This document shows, in pieces, positions 6,977 to 14,326 of a stretch of DNA of 16,469 nt. Within the stretch, counting starts at the first letter, position 1; each line of letters starts with the position of its first letter. A model generated the notes under the pieces. The model searched no databases. It saw only the letters and a list, made by a program, of their open reading frames with translations, and was not told where the DNA came from. Position numbers and translations under genes: made by a program. Origin of the DNA: Candidatus Humimicrobium oleiphilum (GTDB lineage Bacteria > Actinomycetota > Humimicrobiia > Humimicrobiales > Humimicrobiaceae); the NCBI GenBank assembly GCA_002304935.1, contig DBPS01000026.1:1-16469 (forward strand). Direction: 5' to 3'.

Positions 6977-7092
6977 AAAAACAGATTCCGTGACAAGAAA
7001 AATTATATTATCTATTAATTACTTTAACACCCATCCGGATGAGGACTTTTATAAAGTAATTTATAAAAAACATAACCCTCTTATCACGGAAT
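6977..7092 (-). ncRNA. nested stem-loop element upstream of the CoA-acylating dehydrogenase
   Basis: Read as minus-strand RNA, ATTCCGTGATAAGA (7092-7079) pairs with TCTTGTCACGGAAT (6998-6985) as a 14-bp stem with one G-U pair. Nested inside is a perfect 10-bp stem, AATTACTTTA (7061-7052) with TAAAGTAATT (7026-7017). At its tip CTCAT/ATGGG closes a CCGG loop centred on the palindrome CATCCGGATG (7032-7041). A U5 run (6981-6977) begins 3 nt after the outer stem. Both G-U pairs would be A-C mismatches on the other strand, which favours a fold in operon-direction RNA. It may be an attenuator, a riboswitch-like leader, or a terminator of the upstream genes. A TATAAT hexamer also lies within it (7002-7007, minus strand), so a promoter cannot be excluded. 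I do not recognise a known riboswitch class. Confidence 0.5.
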
Positions 7093-7128
7093 AAAATTAG
7101 TTAATTATCCTGATTAATAAAAAACTTA

Positions 7129-8607
7129 TTAATCTTTAAAACCATAATAATTATCTTTGGGGCCAGTATAAAGTACATTATTTTTGCACTTTAAGTATTC
7201 CATAAGCCCTACAACTCCGCCTTCTCTTCCAAGGCCGCTTAGCTTGTTGCCGCCATATGAAGCTTCTATTTTTGACATTACATTTGTATTCATCCATACT
7301 ATTCCGGCATTAAAGGTTTCGGTCGCTTTAAGCAATGTTCTGTAATTTTCACTCCATACTGTTGCACCCAGTCCGTATACGGAATCATTGGATAATTCAA
7401 GCGCTTCATCAAAGCTGTCAATCTTCTTTATGGTAACCACAGGGCCGAATATCTCTTCCTGAACACATGTAAGATCATTTGAAGTTACTTCAAGAACTGT
7501 CGGTCTGTAAAAATAGCCTTTATCCATAGGTGCATCCATTTCCCTGAATCCGCCACATAATAGTTTTGCGCCATCAGCAACTGCACCCTTTACATATTTA
7601 TCTACCTGTTTGAACTGATTCTCATCAATGAGGGAACCCATCTGGGTCTCTGGATCCATTATATCCCCCAGTTTTACAGCATTACATCTTGCAACCAGCT
7701 TTTCTACAAATTCATCATATATATCTTTGTGAACATATGCCCTGGTAGAAGCACAGCAGACTTCACCCTGCATGAAACAGAAACCGATGATAAGTGAATT
7801 AACTGCATCGCTTACAAGACAATCTTTGTCAGCAATAAAAGGTCCTTTTCCGCCAAGCTCAAGCAGCACTTTTTTCAAATTGGTTTCAGCAGAGGAATGA
7901 AGGCATCTTCTTCCTACTTCAGTTGAACCGGTAAATGAAACCATGTTTACATCATTATTACGTAGCATAGCTTCTCCTGCAACGCTTCCGGAACCGGAGA
8001 TAATATTTATTACTCCTTTTGGATAACCGGCTTCAAGGAAAATTTCTCCCATCATAGAACACGTAACTGGAGCAAGCGAGGAAGCTTTCAGTACCACGGT
8101 ATTTCCTGCAGAAAGTGCAGGGCATATCGTCCTGGTTGCAATATGAAGAGGGAAATTCCAGGGTATTATAGAACCTACAACCCCGAACGGCTCATATGTT
8201 TCATAACAAAGAGCGCTACGGCCGGGAAGAGGTATGACATTACCTCTTATCTGTCTTCCCAGATTTGAAAAATAATCCATTGCCCTGAAAGCATAAGGAA
8301 GGTCTGTACCCATAGTTTCTTTAATAGGTTTGCCCACATCTTTAGCTTCCCATTCAGCAAACTCTTTAATTCTTGCCTTGAACAAAGACAGGGCTTTCAG
8401 CATTAGATCTGCACGGACATCTCCATCAGTTTTAGACCATGCAGGAAAAGCTCTCTTTGCAGCCTGAACTGCTTTGTTTACATCATTTGCTGACGCTGCT
8501 GCAAGTTCTGCCAGTGGCTCGCCTGTTGCCGGACAATAAGAAGTAAAATATTTTCCGCCTTCAGGTTCAACCCACTCGTTGTCAATAAATAATTTCAATT
8601 TTTTCAT
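7129..8607 (-). CDS. NAD(P)-dependent aldehyde dehydrogenase (non-acylating)
   Basis: A 492-residue classical aldehyde dehydrogenase that oxidises an aldehyde to its free carboxylic acid. The N-terminus begins FIDNEWVEP. The oxyanion asparagine is N151 in IIPWNFP, K174 lies in VLKASS, and the nucleotide loop is FTGSTEVGR (225-233). The general base is E250 in LELGGKGP and the catalytic cysteine is C284 in GEVCCASTR. The position after K174 that is often Glu in NAD-preferring enzymes is Ser (S177), as I recall for NADP-dependent GabD, so NADP use is possible. The ATG is preceded by AAGGAG. It lies between the isomerase-like gene and the structured gap. Together with the CoA-acylating enzyme the operon encodes two routes for aldehyde oxidation, one conserving energy and one not, or two different aldehydes are formed. 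Confidence 0.88.
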   Translation of the reverse strand: MKKLKLFIDNEWVEPEGGKYFTSYCPATGEPLAELAAASANDVNKAVQAAKRAFPAWSKTDGDVRADLMLKALSLFKARIKEFAEWEAKDVGKPIKETMGTDLPYAFRAMDYFSNLGRQIRGNVIPLPGRSALCYETYEPFGVVGSIIPWNFPLHIATRTICPALSAGNTVVLKASSLAPVTCSMMGEIFLEAGYPKGVINIISGSGSVAGEAMLRNNDVNMVSFTGSTEVGRRCLHSSAETNLKKVLLELGGKGPFIADKDCLVSDAVNSLIIGFCFMQGEVCCASTRAYVHKDIYDEFVEKLVARCNAVKLGDIMDPETQMGSLIDENQFKQVDKYVKGAVADGAKLLCGGFREMDAPMDKGYFYRPTVLEVTSNDLTCVQEEIFGPVVTIKKIDSFDEALELSNDSVYGLGATVWSENYRTLLKATETFNAGIVWMNTNVMSKIEASYGGNKLSGLGREGGVVGLMEYLKCKNNVLYTGPKDNYYGFKD

Positions 8608-8700
8608 TCCTACTCCTTGTAACTTTTACTATTTATATTTTTAAAAGTTTTTAATTTAATTAACAGAATTTAATTCCTGGAACCCTTTAATCAGTTCAGG

Positions 8701-10044
8701 CTAAAAAATTACTGCAGGGATATTCATCAGATTCGCAAATTCTTTTACCTCAGCAATTATATCCCCATATACTATACCGTTGTGATGAGGTATTCCGTTA
8801 TAAAGCAATGATTCGATAAATCCCATATTTCCACTGTTTATCTTTATCGTCAGATTACTTCCTTTTAGATAAAGATCATTGTCCACTACCTCTCCAAGGC
8901 TTGCATGAATGGTATATTTTCCTCTTATTGCATTAAGCCTTACTACTGTTGCAACACCGGCTTTTGAAGAAGATGTCTCAGCCAGGCCTCCAAACACTTT
9001 TTCTATCTTTGGTTTGGAAGAAGCAGTATTATAAGGCCCATTTCCACAATGCCAGAACAATATTGCATCTTTTTCTTCGATATAATTTACTAGATCAGCC
9101 AGCCATGGAGTGCTCTTTGTCATTGCATACTCCATCAAAAGAGTAAGAGCTCCGTTTACATCGCATTCACAGGAAGCCATTATGCCTTCGGCATTCATTC
9201 TTCCGTTTGCCGGACAGATAGGAGTTTTGTCAATATCCCTTAATTCAGGCCAGCAGTCAGGAGCATAAGCCTGTATCTTTCTTTCTTCAACTACTTTTTT
9301 TACAGCCAGATATACTCTTGACAACCCCTTGGATTCTTCCAGATTTTCTTTGGGTATGTTAAATATTTCCTGCTGCTTTTTCATATCCTCGCTGATTTCT
9401 TTTTCAGTAATACTCTTTATTACATTTGTGAAAGAATACATTGAAAGTTTTGTAATCGTAGTACCAAAGATATTTTTTATTGCAAGTTCGTCAAAATCAG
9501 AAATCTCAAAACCATCAGGCCTCATGCCTATAACGCCTATTGATGCCTCTTTAAGATAAGATATTGCTCTTACCGCATTAACAAAAACTTTGATTTTGTC
9601 CTGAACATTCTGTTTTGATACATTTCCATATACGAAGCTGAACTTTTTACCGAAATTTGCCAGTATCGAACCCTGTGGCATTGCTCCTACCATTGAGCCT
9701 GTAAAACTATGTTTTTTTATGGCAAACTCTTCTATCCCCCAAATCAGATAGGGACAGTCAATATTTCTGAAAATCTCTGCAGCTACTTCTCCTGTACTGA
9801 AAGTACCATTGAATATTACTACTGCATCGACATTTTCGGATTTAAAAAGTTTCCATGCTGCTTTTGACATCTCCCTGCTATTGATAGAGGGTGCAGATTC
9901 AACAATAGAAACCTTCATTTCATCAGTAAAGAATTTCTTACCATCTCCTGCTATTTTCTGGGCAGTTATTAATTCTTCTTCATCCAGAAAGTCAAGAGTA
10001 AGATTTACGAAGCCGAATTTCATTTTTTTAAAATCTGTAAGCAT
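8701..10044 (-). CDS. L-fucose/L-arabinose isomerase family protein
   Basis: The 447-residue protein looks like the fucose/arabinose isomerase fold: an N-terminal Rossmann-like region (about 1-170, with VDAVVIFNGTFSTGE at 72-86) followed by the metal-binding catalytic part. Likely Mn2+ ligands are E267 in CWPEL, D295 in CECDVNG and H420 or H421 in IPHHNG, in the order seen in E. coli FucI (Glu, Asp, His). WHCGNGPYN (331-339) is also typical. It is much shorter than FucI (591 residues) and somewhat shorter than AraA, as in the many uncharacterised family members annotated only as isomerase-like. The ATG has AAGGAG at 7-nt spacing. It would isomerise an aldose to a ketose in the imported sugar's pathway. 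The sugar cannot be deduced, and some family members may not be isomerases. Confidence 0.8.
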   Translation of the reverse strand: MLTDFKKMKFGFVNLTLDFLDEEELITAQKIAGDGKKFFTDEMKVSIVESAPSINSREMSKAAWKLFKSENVDAVVIFNGTFSTGEVAAEIFRNIDCPYLIWGIEEFAIKKHSFTGSMVGAMPQGSILANFGKKFSFVYGNVSKQNVQDKIKVFVNAVRAISYLKEASIGVIGMRPDGFEISDFDELAIKNIFGTTITKLSMYSFTNVIKSITEKEISEDMKKQQEIFNIPKENLEESKGLSRVYLAVKKVVEERKIQAYAPDCWPELRDIDKTPICPANGRMNAEGIMASCECDVNGALTLLMEYAMTKSTPWLADLVNYIEEKDAILFWHCGNGPYNTASSKPKIEKVFGGLAETSSSKAGVATVVRLNAIRGKYTIHASLGEVVDNDLYLKGSNLTIKINSGNMGFIESLLYNGIPHHNGIVYGDIIAEVKEFANLMNIPAVIF

Positions 10045-10098
10045 GCTTTATCTCCTTGCTAATTTGTAATACTTAATCAATAATTAAAATATCAATTT

Positions 10099-10866
10099 TT
10101 ACCATAAGGAATAACCGCCATCTGCAACAACAGCACTTCCTGTGAAATAGCTTGCAGCCTGGGAAGCAAGAAAAACAAAAATACCTTTTAGTTCAGATGG
10201 ATCCGGAATTCTTTTCTGGGGAGCGTATGAAGCCCATTCATCAAGCATTTCTTTATCTGCTAATTTTAAAAGTGGCGTCATTATATATCCCGGACAAACT
10301 GCATTTACACGAATATTGTAAGGTGCCCATTCAACCGCAAGTGATTTTGTAAGATGGGTTACTGCAGCTTTTGAAGAATTGTAATGGCATTGTTTCTGCG
10401 GGACATTAACAATATTGGCAGACATGGAAGAAACATTTATTATGCTTCCTTTTTTCTGCTTTATCATTTCTTTGCCTACCCATTTGCAGTACAAAAAAAC
10501 TCCATTTAAATTTATATCCATTAACTGCTGCCATGTTTTAAATTCCATATCCTCGGCTGGAGACCAGTTGCATATTCCGGCATTGCATACCAGAATATCG
10601 ATCCTGCCTAATTCGTCTTTTACTGCCTTTACTGATCTTATTACATCCTCTTCAACAGTAACATCGCTTTCTATGGCAATGGCTTTCCTGCCAAGATTCC
10701 TTATTTCTCCAGCAGTGTCTTCACATTCTTTTGACATTTTGTCAATTACAGCTATGTCTGCTCCTGCTTCTGCAAGTCCCAATGCTATTTCCCTGCCAAG
10801 CCCTCTGCCAGCCCCTGTTACAATAGCTGTTTCTCCATCAAGCTTAAATAAAGATAAAATGCCCAT
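10099..10866 (-). CDS. short-chain dehydrogenase/reductase (SDR)
   Basis: A classical SDR of about 255 residues. Numbering from the upstream GTG at 10872, the cofactor motif is TGAGRGLG (19-26), an acidic residue D44 follows the second strand (favouring NAD(H)), and the structural motif is CNAG (96-99, Cys for the usual Asn). The catalytic set is N121, S148/S149, Y164 and K168 (YNSSK). The end, TGSAVVADGGYSLW, is typical of glucose 1-dehydrogenase or polyol dehydrogenase-like SDRs. I prefer the ATG at 10866 over the GTG at 10872, because the AAGGGA upstream is 7 nt from the ATG and only 1 nt from the GTG. It lies between the transporter ATPases and the isomerase-like gene, so it probably oxidises the imported sugar or a derivative at one hydroxyl, or acts as a ketose reductase. 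Confidence 0.87.
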   Translation of the reverse strand: MGILSLFKLDGETAIVTGAGRGLGREIALGLAEAGADIAVIDKMSKECEDTAGEIRNLGRKAIAIESDVTVEEDVIRSVKAVKDELGRIDILVCNAGICNWSPAEDMEFKTWQQLMDINLNGVFLYCKWVGKEMIKQKKGSIINVSSMSANIVNVPQKQCHYNSSKAAVTHLTKSLAVEWAPYNIRVNAVCPGYIMTPLLKLADKEMLDEWASYAPQKRIPDPSELKGIFVFLASQAASYFTGSAVVADGGYSLW

Positions 10867-10961
10867 ATTCACTTCCCTTATTTATATATTCTTTTATTAT
10901 TATGAAAAAAATAAATTATTATATAAGATAAGTTTTTTATTTATCTATATTTAGTTTTTTA

Positions 10962-12071
10962 TTATGCATTTCTTTCAATAATAGCTTTTTCTGCACTGTC
11001 AAACAGATGAATGAATTCAGGATCAACATCCATATAGCAGAAGTCGCCACGTTTGAATTTAAATCCTCCTGCGGGAATAACTACTTTGATTTCAGTTTTT
11101 TGGATATCATTTAGTTCAACTGCCAGGATACTTGTATCTCCCTGAAATTCAACTATCTTTACGGAACCCATTAAGTTAAATCCTTTTTCCTTATCCTCAA
11201 CAATTGTTATTTGCTGAGGCCTTACTCCTATCGTAACTTCTGAACCTATATACTTAGGGTCAACCGTACCTGCTATTTCAATTATTTTTACCCCTTCATC
11301 TGTATCGACAGAAGCGCTTTTCTGGGAATGCACTTTGCCTTGTAAAAAATTCATGCCGGGCTGACCTATAAAATTTGCCACAAATTTATTTACCGGCCTG
11401 TTATAAATCTCATCTACTGTACCTATCTGCTGTTTCTCAGCATTAGACAACACCAAAATACGATCACATAATGAAATCGCTTCTGCCTGGTCGTGAGTAA
11501 CATAGATCGTAGTATTGCCGAACTCTTCATGGATTCTGCGTATTTGTGCTCTTATCCCGGCTCTGAGACGCTGATCCATATGTGAGAGTGGCTCATCAAG
11601 AAGAGTCAGATTTGGTCTTCTGATAAGTGCCCTGGCCAATGAAACTCTCTGCTGATGGCCTCCGGCTAATTCACCCGGTTTCTTTTGCAGTATTGTAGTC
11701 AAATTAAGCACTTCAGCGATATCCCTGACCATTTTATCGATTTCCTTGCCCTTTAATCCTTTAGCCCTTAAGGGGAACGCAATATTTTCATATACGCTCA
11801 TCCTGTAATAAAGTGCGTAAGATTCAAAAGCAAGTGCTATATTTCTTTCTGAAGGGCCTTTATCATTAACTACCACATCATCGAATTTAACCTCACCTTT
11901 ACTGATTTCCTCCAATCCTGCCAGCATACGCAGCGTGGAACTCTTACCGCCACCCGAAGGACCCAGTATTGCAAGAAACTCTTTGTCATCGCAGGTAAAA
12001 GTCAGATCTCTTACACCAACGACATTTCCTCCATATATTTTCCAAACATTATTGACATCTATTCTGCTCAT
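10962..12071 (-). CDS. sugar ABC transporter ATPase (MalK/UgpC type), second of a pair
   Basis: The 369-residue ATPase has a MalK-like C-terminal regulatory (TOBE) region. Walker A is GPSGGGKS (37-44), Walker B ends LTLLDE (155-160), and the switch histidine is H193 in VTHD. Two departures stand out. The Q-loop residue is Glu (AFESYALY, E83) where nearly all MalK-type ATPases have Gln. The signature motif is LAGGH (135-139) instead of LSGGQ. The C-terminal part keeps IGVRPQQ, VEFQGD and the end YMDVDPEFIHLFD. Its stop is 90 bp upstream of the SDR start, and its ATG is 11 bp after the preceding ATPase gene with GAGGTG upstream. It probably pairs with the 376-residue ATPase as a heterodimer driving the two permeases. 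Confidence 0.9.
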   Translation of the reverse strand: MSRIDVNNVWKIYGGNVVGVRDLTFTCDDKEFLAILGPSGGGKSSTLRMLAGLEEISKGEVKFDDVVVNDKGPSERNIALAFESYALYYRMSVYENIAFPLRAKGLKGKEIDKMVRDIAEVLNLTTILQKKPGELAGGHQQRVSLARALIRRPNLTLLDEPLSHMDQRLRAGIRAQIRRIHEEFGNTTIYVTHDQAEAISLCDRILVLSNAEKQQIGTVDEIYNRPVNKFVANFIGQPGMNFLQGKVHSQKSASVDTDEGVKIIEIAGTVDPKYIGSEVTIGVRPQQITIVEDKEKGFNLMGSVKIVEFQGDTSILAVELNDIQKTEIKVVIPAGGFKFKRGDFCYMDVDPEFIHLFDSAEKAIIERNA

Positions 12072-12082
12072 TTACACCTCAC

Positions 12083-13213
12083 CTAAGCTTTAGATATTTC
12101 AACATTTTTTTCAAAGAAATAAATATTTTCCTGATCAAATTCCAGCCATACTTTCTCGCTGCTACGGCAGGAGTCGTAACCTTTCCCTCTGCTTATCCTC
12201 GAATGAAGAAAAGAATTGTCAAGTTCAAATGTTACAACAGTACTTTCAGCTTCATGCGCAACAGCATAAACCGGGAGCTGGAAAGAATTATCAGATATTT
12301 TCTGATCACTGACTTTTATATACTCGCTCCTGATGCCTAATCTTACAGAAAGATTATTGTCTTCATTTTTTGCATGTTTCTGTGCTTTTATCGCAGAGTC
12401 TTCTGACAACTCAAACTCGAATAAGTCACCTGATTTAAAAAATGTCTTATCATTCCGGCTGACAAGTATCCCGTCAACCATATTCATTGGCGGTTCTCCG
12501 ACAAGCATTCCTACATAATCTACCTGGGGATTATGATATATGTCATCAGGAGTACCGATCTGATCGATCTTTCCCTTTCTTAAAACCATCATTCTGTCTG
12601 ATAAAGCCAATGCTTCTCTGTAATCATGGGTTACATAAATAATTGTACTTCCATAATTAACTGCAAATTCTCTTAAAAGAGTTTGTGTTGAAAACTTCAG
12701 CTTTGCATCAAGATGCGCTATCGGTTCATCAAGTAAGTAAACTTTGGGTTTTCTTACAAGTGCCCTTGCAAGTGAAACCCTTTGCTTTTGTCCGCCGCTT
12801 AAATTCTGCGGTTTTCTATCAAGCAGTTTTCCTATTCCAAGAAAATCAGCTATTTCAGTTACTTTTTTATTTTCCTCTTCTTTTGTCAGATTAAGTTTCC
12901 ACTTAGGCGCTCTTAAAGGAAAAGCTATATTGTCATATACATTAAAATGTGAATAAAGATTATATGACTCAAATGCCATTGAAACATCTCTCTCGTGCGG
13001 AGGCCAGTTATTTACAACCTGGTCATCAAAATATATTTTACCGGAAGTAACAGGTTCTATTCCTGCTATCATTTTCAGGATTGTGCTTTTACCTGCGCCG
13101 GTAGGACCGAGAATAGAATAAAATTCACCCTCCTTGCATGTAAAGCTGATGTCATCTATCGCAACTTTCCGTCCATATAGTTTTCTCACATTTTCAAATC
13201 TTACATCTACCAT
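12083..13213 (-). CDS. sugar ABC transporter ATPase (MalK/UgpC type), first of a pair
   Basis: The 376-residue ATPase has Walker A GPTGAGKS (36-43), a canonical LSGGQ signature (138-142), Walker B VYLLDE (158-163) and switch H196 in VTHD. The Q-loop again reads AFESYNLY with E82 in place of Gln, as in its partner. The C-terminal region (about 240-376) is a divergent TOBE-like domain that still keeps VRLGIRSEYI. The ATG follows a GAGGAGGAG Shine-Dalgarno formed by the last glutamate codons of the small upstream ORF, so translation of the two is probably coupled. Two distinct ATPases in one operon suggest a heterodimeric motor; the glycerol transporter GlpST of rhizobia is a known example of paired ATPases. 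Confidence 0.9.
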   Translation of the reverse strand: MVDVRFENVRKLYGRKVAIDDISFTCKEGEFYSILGPTGAGKSTILKMIAGIEPVTSGKIYFDDQVVNNWPPHERDVSMAFESYNLYSHFNVYDNIAFPLRAPKWKLNLTKEEENKKVTEIADFLGIGKLLDRKPQNLSGGQKQRVSLARALVRKPKVYLLDEPIAHLDAKLKFSTQTLLREFAVNYGSTIIYVTHDYREALALSDRMMVLRKGKIDQIGTPDDIYHNPQVDYVGMLVGEPPMNMVDGILVSRNDKTFFKSGDLFEFELSEDSAIKAQKHAKNEDNNLSVRLGIRSEYIKVSDQKISDNSFQLPVYAVAHEAESTVVTFELDNSFLHSRISRGKGYDSCRSSEKVWLEFDQENIYFFEKNVEISKA

Positions 13214-13216
13214 CTT

Positions 13217-13396
13217 CTACTCCTCCTCATCCTTGGGTCGAGGACCAAATATAAAAGTTAAAACAGCTGCTACTGTCGCTATTATAGCTCCTATCCATGC
13301 TGGCAAATTTGGAAATAATCCAAGCCAGACAAAATTTATTCCTATCCACTCCAAAACTGACCAGAAAAGCCAGTTTCCAAAAGTCATTCGTATCAT
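13217..13396 (-). CDS. 59-residue two-helix membrane protein in the transporter operon
   Basis: I translated this from the gap between permease and ATPase. ATG at 13394-13396 opens a 59-codon frame to TAG at 13217-13219, preceded by GGGAGG 11 nt upstream. A second in-frame ATG lies three codons later. Residues 8-27 (tryptophan-rich, NWLFWSVLEW...) and 32-50 (PAWIGAIIATVAAVLTFIF) are hydrophobic and fit two transmembrane helices joined at FPNLP. The tail GPRPKDEEE is charged. The three final Glu codons double as the Shine-Dalgarno for the ATPase, whose start is 3 nt after the stop. Composition, ribosome site and tight coupling argue for a real gene. I do not recognise the family; DUF2160-type small proteins occur in some paired-ATPase transporter operons, but I cannot show homology. 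A role as an accessory subunit of the permease complex is inference. Confidence 0.72.
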   Translation of the reverse strand: MIRMTFGNWLFWSVLEWIGINFVWLGLFPNLPAWIGAIIATVAAVLTFIFGPRPKDEEE

Positions 13397-13473
13397 TTGA
13401 TATATACCCTCCCGCTAATTCAAAAATTTTAGTCAAAAGCGCAAACACATAAACAATTGATATCTGTTTTTAT

Positions 13474-14325
13474 TTAACCTTTAACAGCACCAAATGTCAG
13501 CCCTCTTACAATATAACGCTGCATAAACCAGGCAGCTATAAGTGTAGGTAATATACTTATTGCGGCTCCTGCAGCCATTGTGCCATATTGAACATCAATT
13601 GAACCCCAGAAAGAAGATATCAGTACAGTTACGGTTGTAGCTACTTTTCGAGAGAATAAAAATGCAAACAGGAATTCATTCCATGACCAGATAATGCAGA
13701 AAACCGAAGTCGTGGCAATTCCTGGCAAAACCAATGGAAGAACCACTTTTCTAAATATATTGAAACGTCCATAACCATCTATCATGGCGGCCTGTTCAAG
13801 CTCTACAGGAACATCTCTGAAGAATCCATATAACAGAAAAGTTGCAAATGAAACATTAAAATACATATAAAGCAATATGATGCCTATGTGCTTATCTAAT
13901 AAATCAATATGACGAAAAACAATAAAAAACGGGATGGATGCAACTACTCCAGGAAACATTCTTGAAGCAATAGTATTAAATAGAATGTGTCCGCCCCCTG
14001 TATTCCATCTGGCGAAACTATAAGCTGCCGGTAAAGCAACAATCATTACAAGTACCGTGCTTCCAAGACTCATTATCAGTGTATTTCCCAACGTTTTAAA
14101 AAATGGAAATTGAACAAACAAACGCTTGAAATTTTCTAATGTGGGAGTAAATATAAGTTGCCTGTTTAGAGATCCGGCAAATATGTCTGCTGAAGATTTA
14201 AATGCGGTCAGATATATCCATAGCAGAGGCCCTAAAATTCCAATCATAACCAGGATTGTGATTACCCAGAAAATTACTCTTTTAAATGTTACCCCTTGTT
14301 TTTTCAACTTTTCACCTTCTCTCAC
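13474..14325 (-). CDS. sugar ABC transporter permease, MalG type
   Basis: An inner-membrane permease of about 283 residues with six predicted helices. The first is near residues 18-38 (VIFWVITILVMIGILGPLLW); the last precedes QRYIVRGLTFGAVKG, the usual MalG-type C-terminus. The cytoplasmic EAA loop that contacts the ATPases is visible as ELEQAAMIDGYGRFNIFRKV with the conserved DG. The longest frame starts at GTG 14323-14325, one base after the preceding permease stop, but no Shine-Dalgarno precedes it. A TTG at 14305-14307 lies 5 nt after AAGGTG and would give an N-terminus beginning with KKQGVTF, so the true start may be there. It would form the transmembrane channel with the other permease. 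Confidence 0.92.
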   Translation of the reverse strand: MREGEKLKKQGVTFKRVIFWVITILVMIGILGPLLWIYLTAFKSSADIFAGSLNRQLIFTPTLENFKRLFVQFPFFKTLGNTLIMSLGSTVLVMIVALPAAYSFARWNTGGGHILFNTIASRMFPGVVASIPFFIVFRHIDLLDKHIGIILLYMYFNVSFATFLLYGFFRDVPVELEQAAMIDGYGRFNIFRKVVLPLVLPGIATTSVFCIIWSWNEFLFAFLFSRKVATTVTVLISSFWGSIDVQYGTMAAGAAISILPTLIAAWFMQRYIVRGLTFGAVKG

Positions 14326-14326
14326 T

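Noticed and set aside
10415..10954. 179-codon plus-strand frame
   Set aside because: It lies almost wholly antisense to the SDR gene, which has complete catalytic motifs. Its residue pattern (Ser/Ile/Pro-rich) is that of a shadow frame.
13134..13400. 88-codon plus-strand frame across the same gap
   Set aside because: It is antisense to the ATPase N-terminus and the small membrane protein, and has no ribosome site or recognisable product.
13227..13448. 73-codon minus-strand frame starting with GTG in the permease-ATPase gap
   Set aside because: It overlaps the 59-residue frame in another register, has no Shine-Dalgarno at its GTG, and has a mixed, non-hydrophobic composition with no recognisable feature. 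The 59-residue frame explains the gap better.
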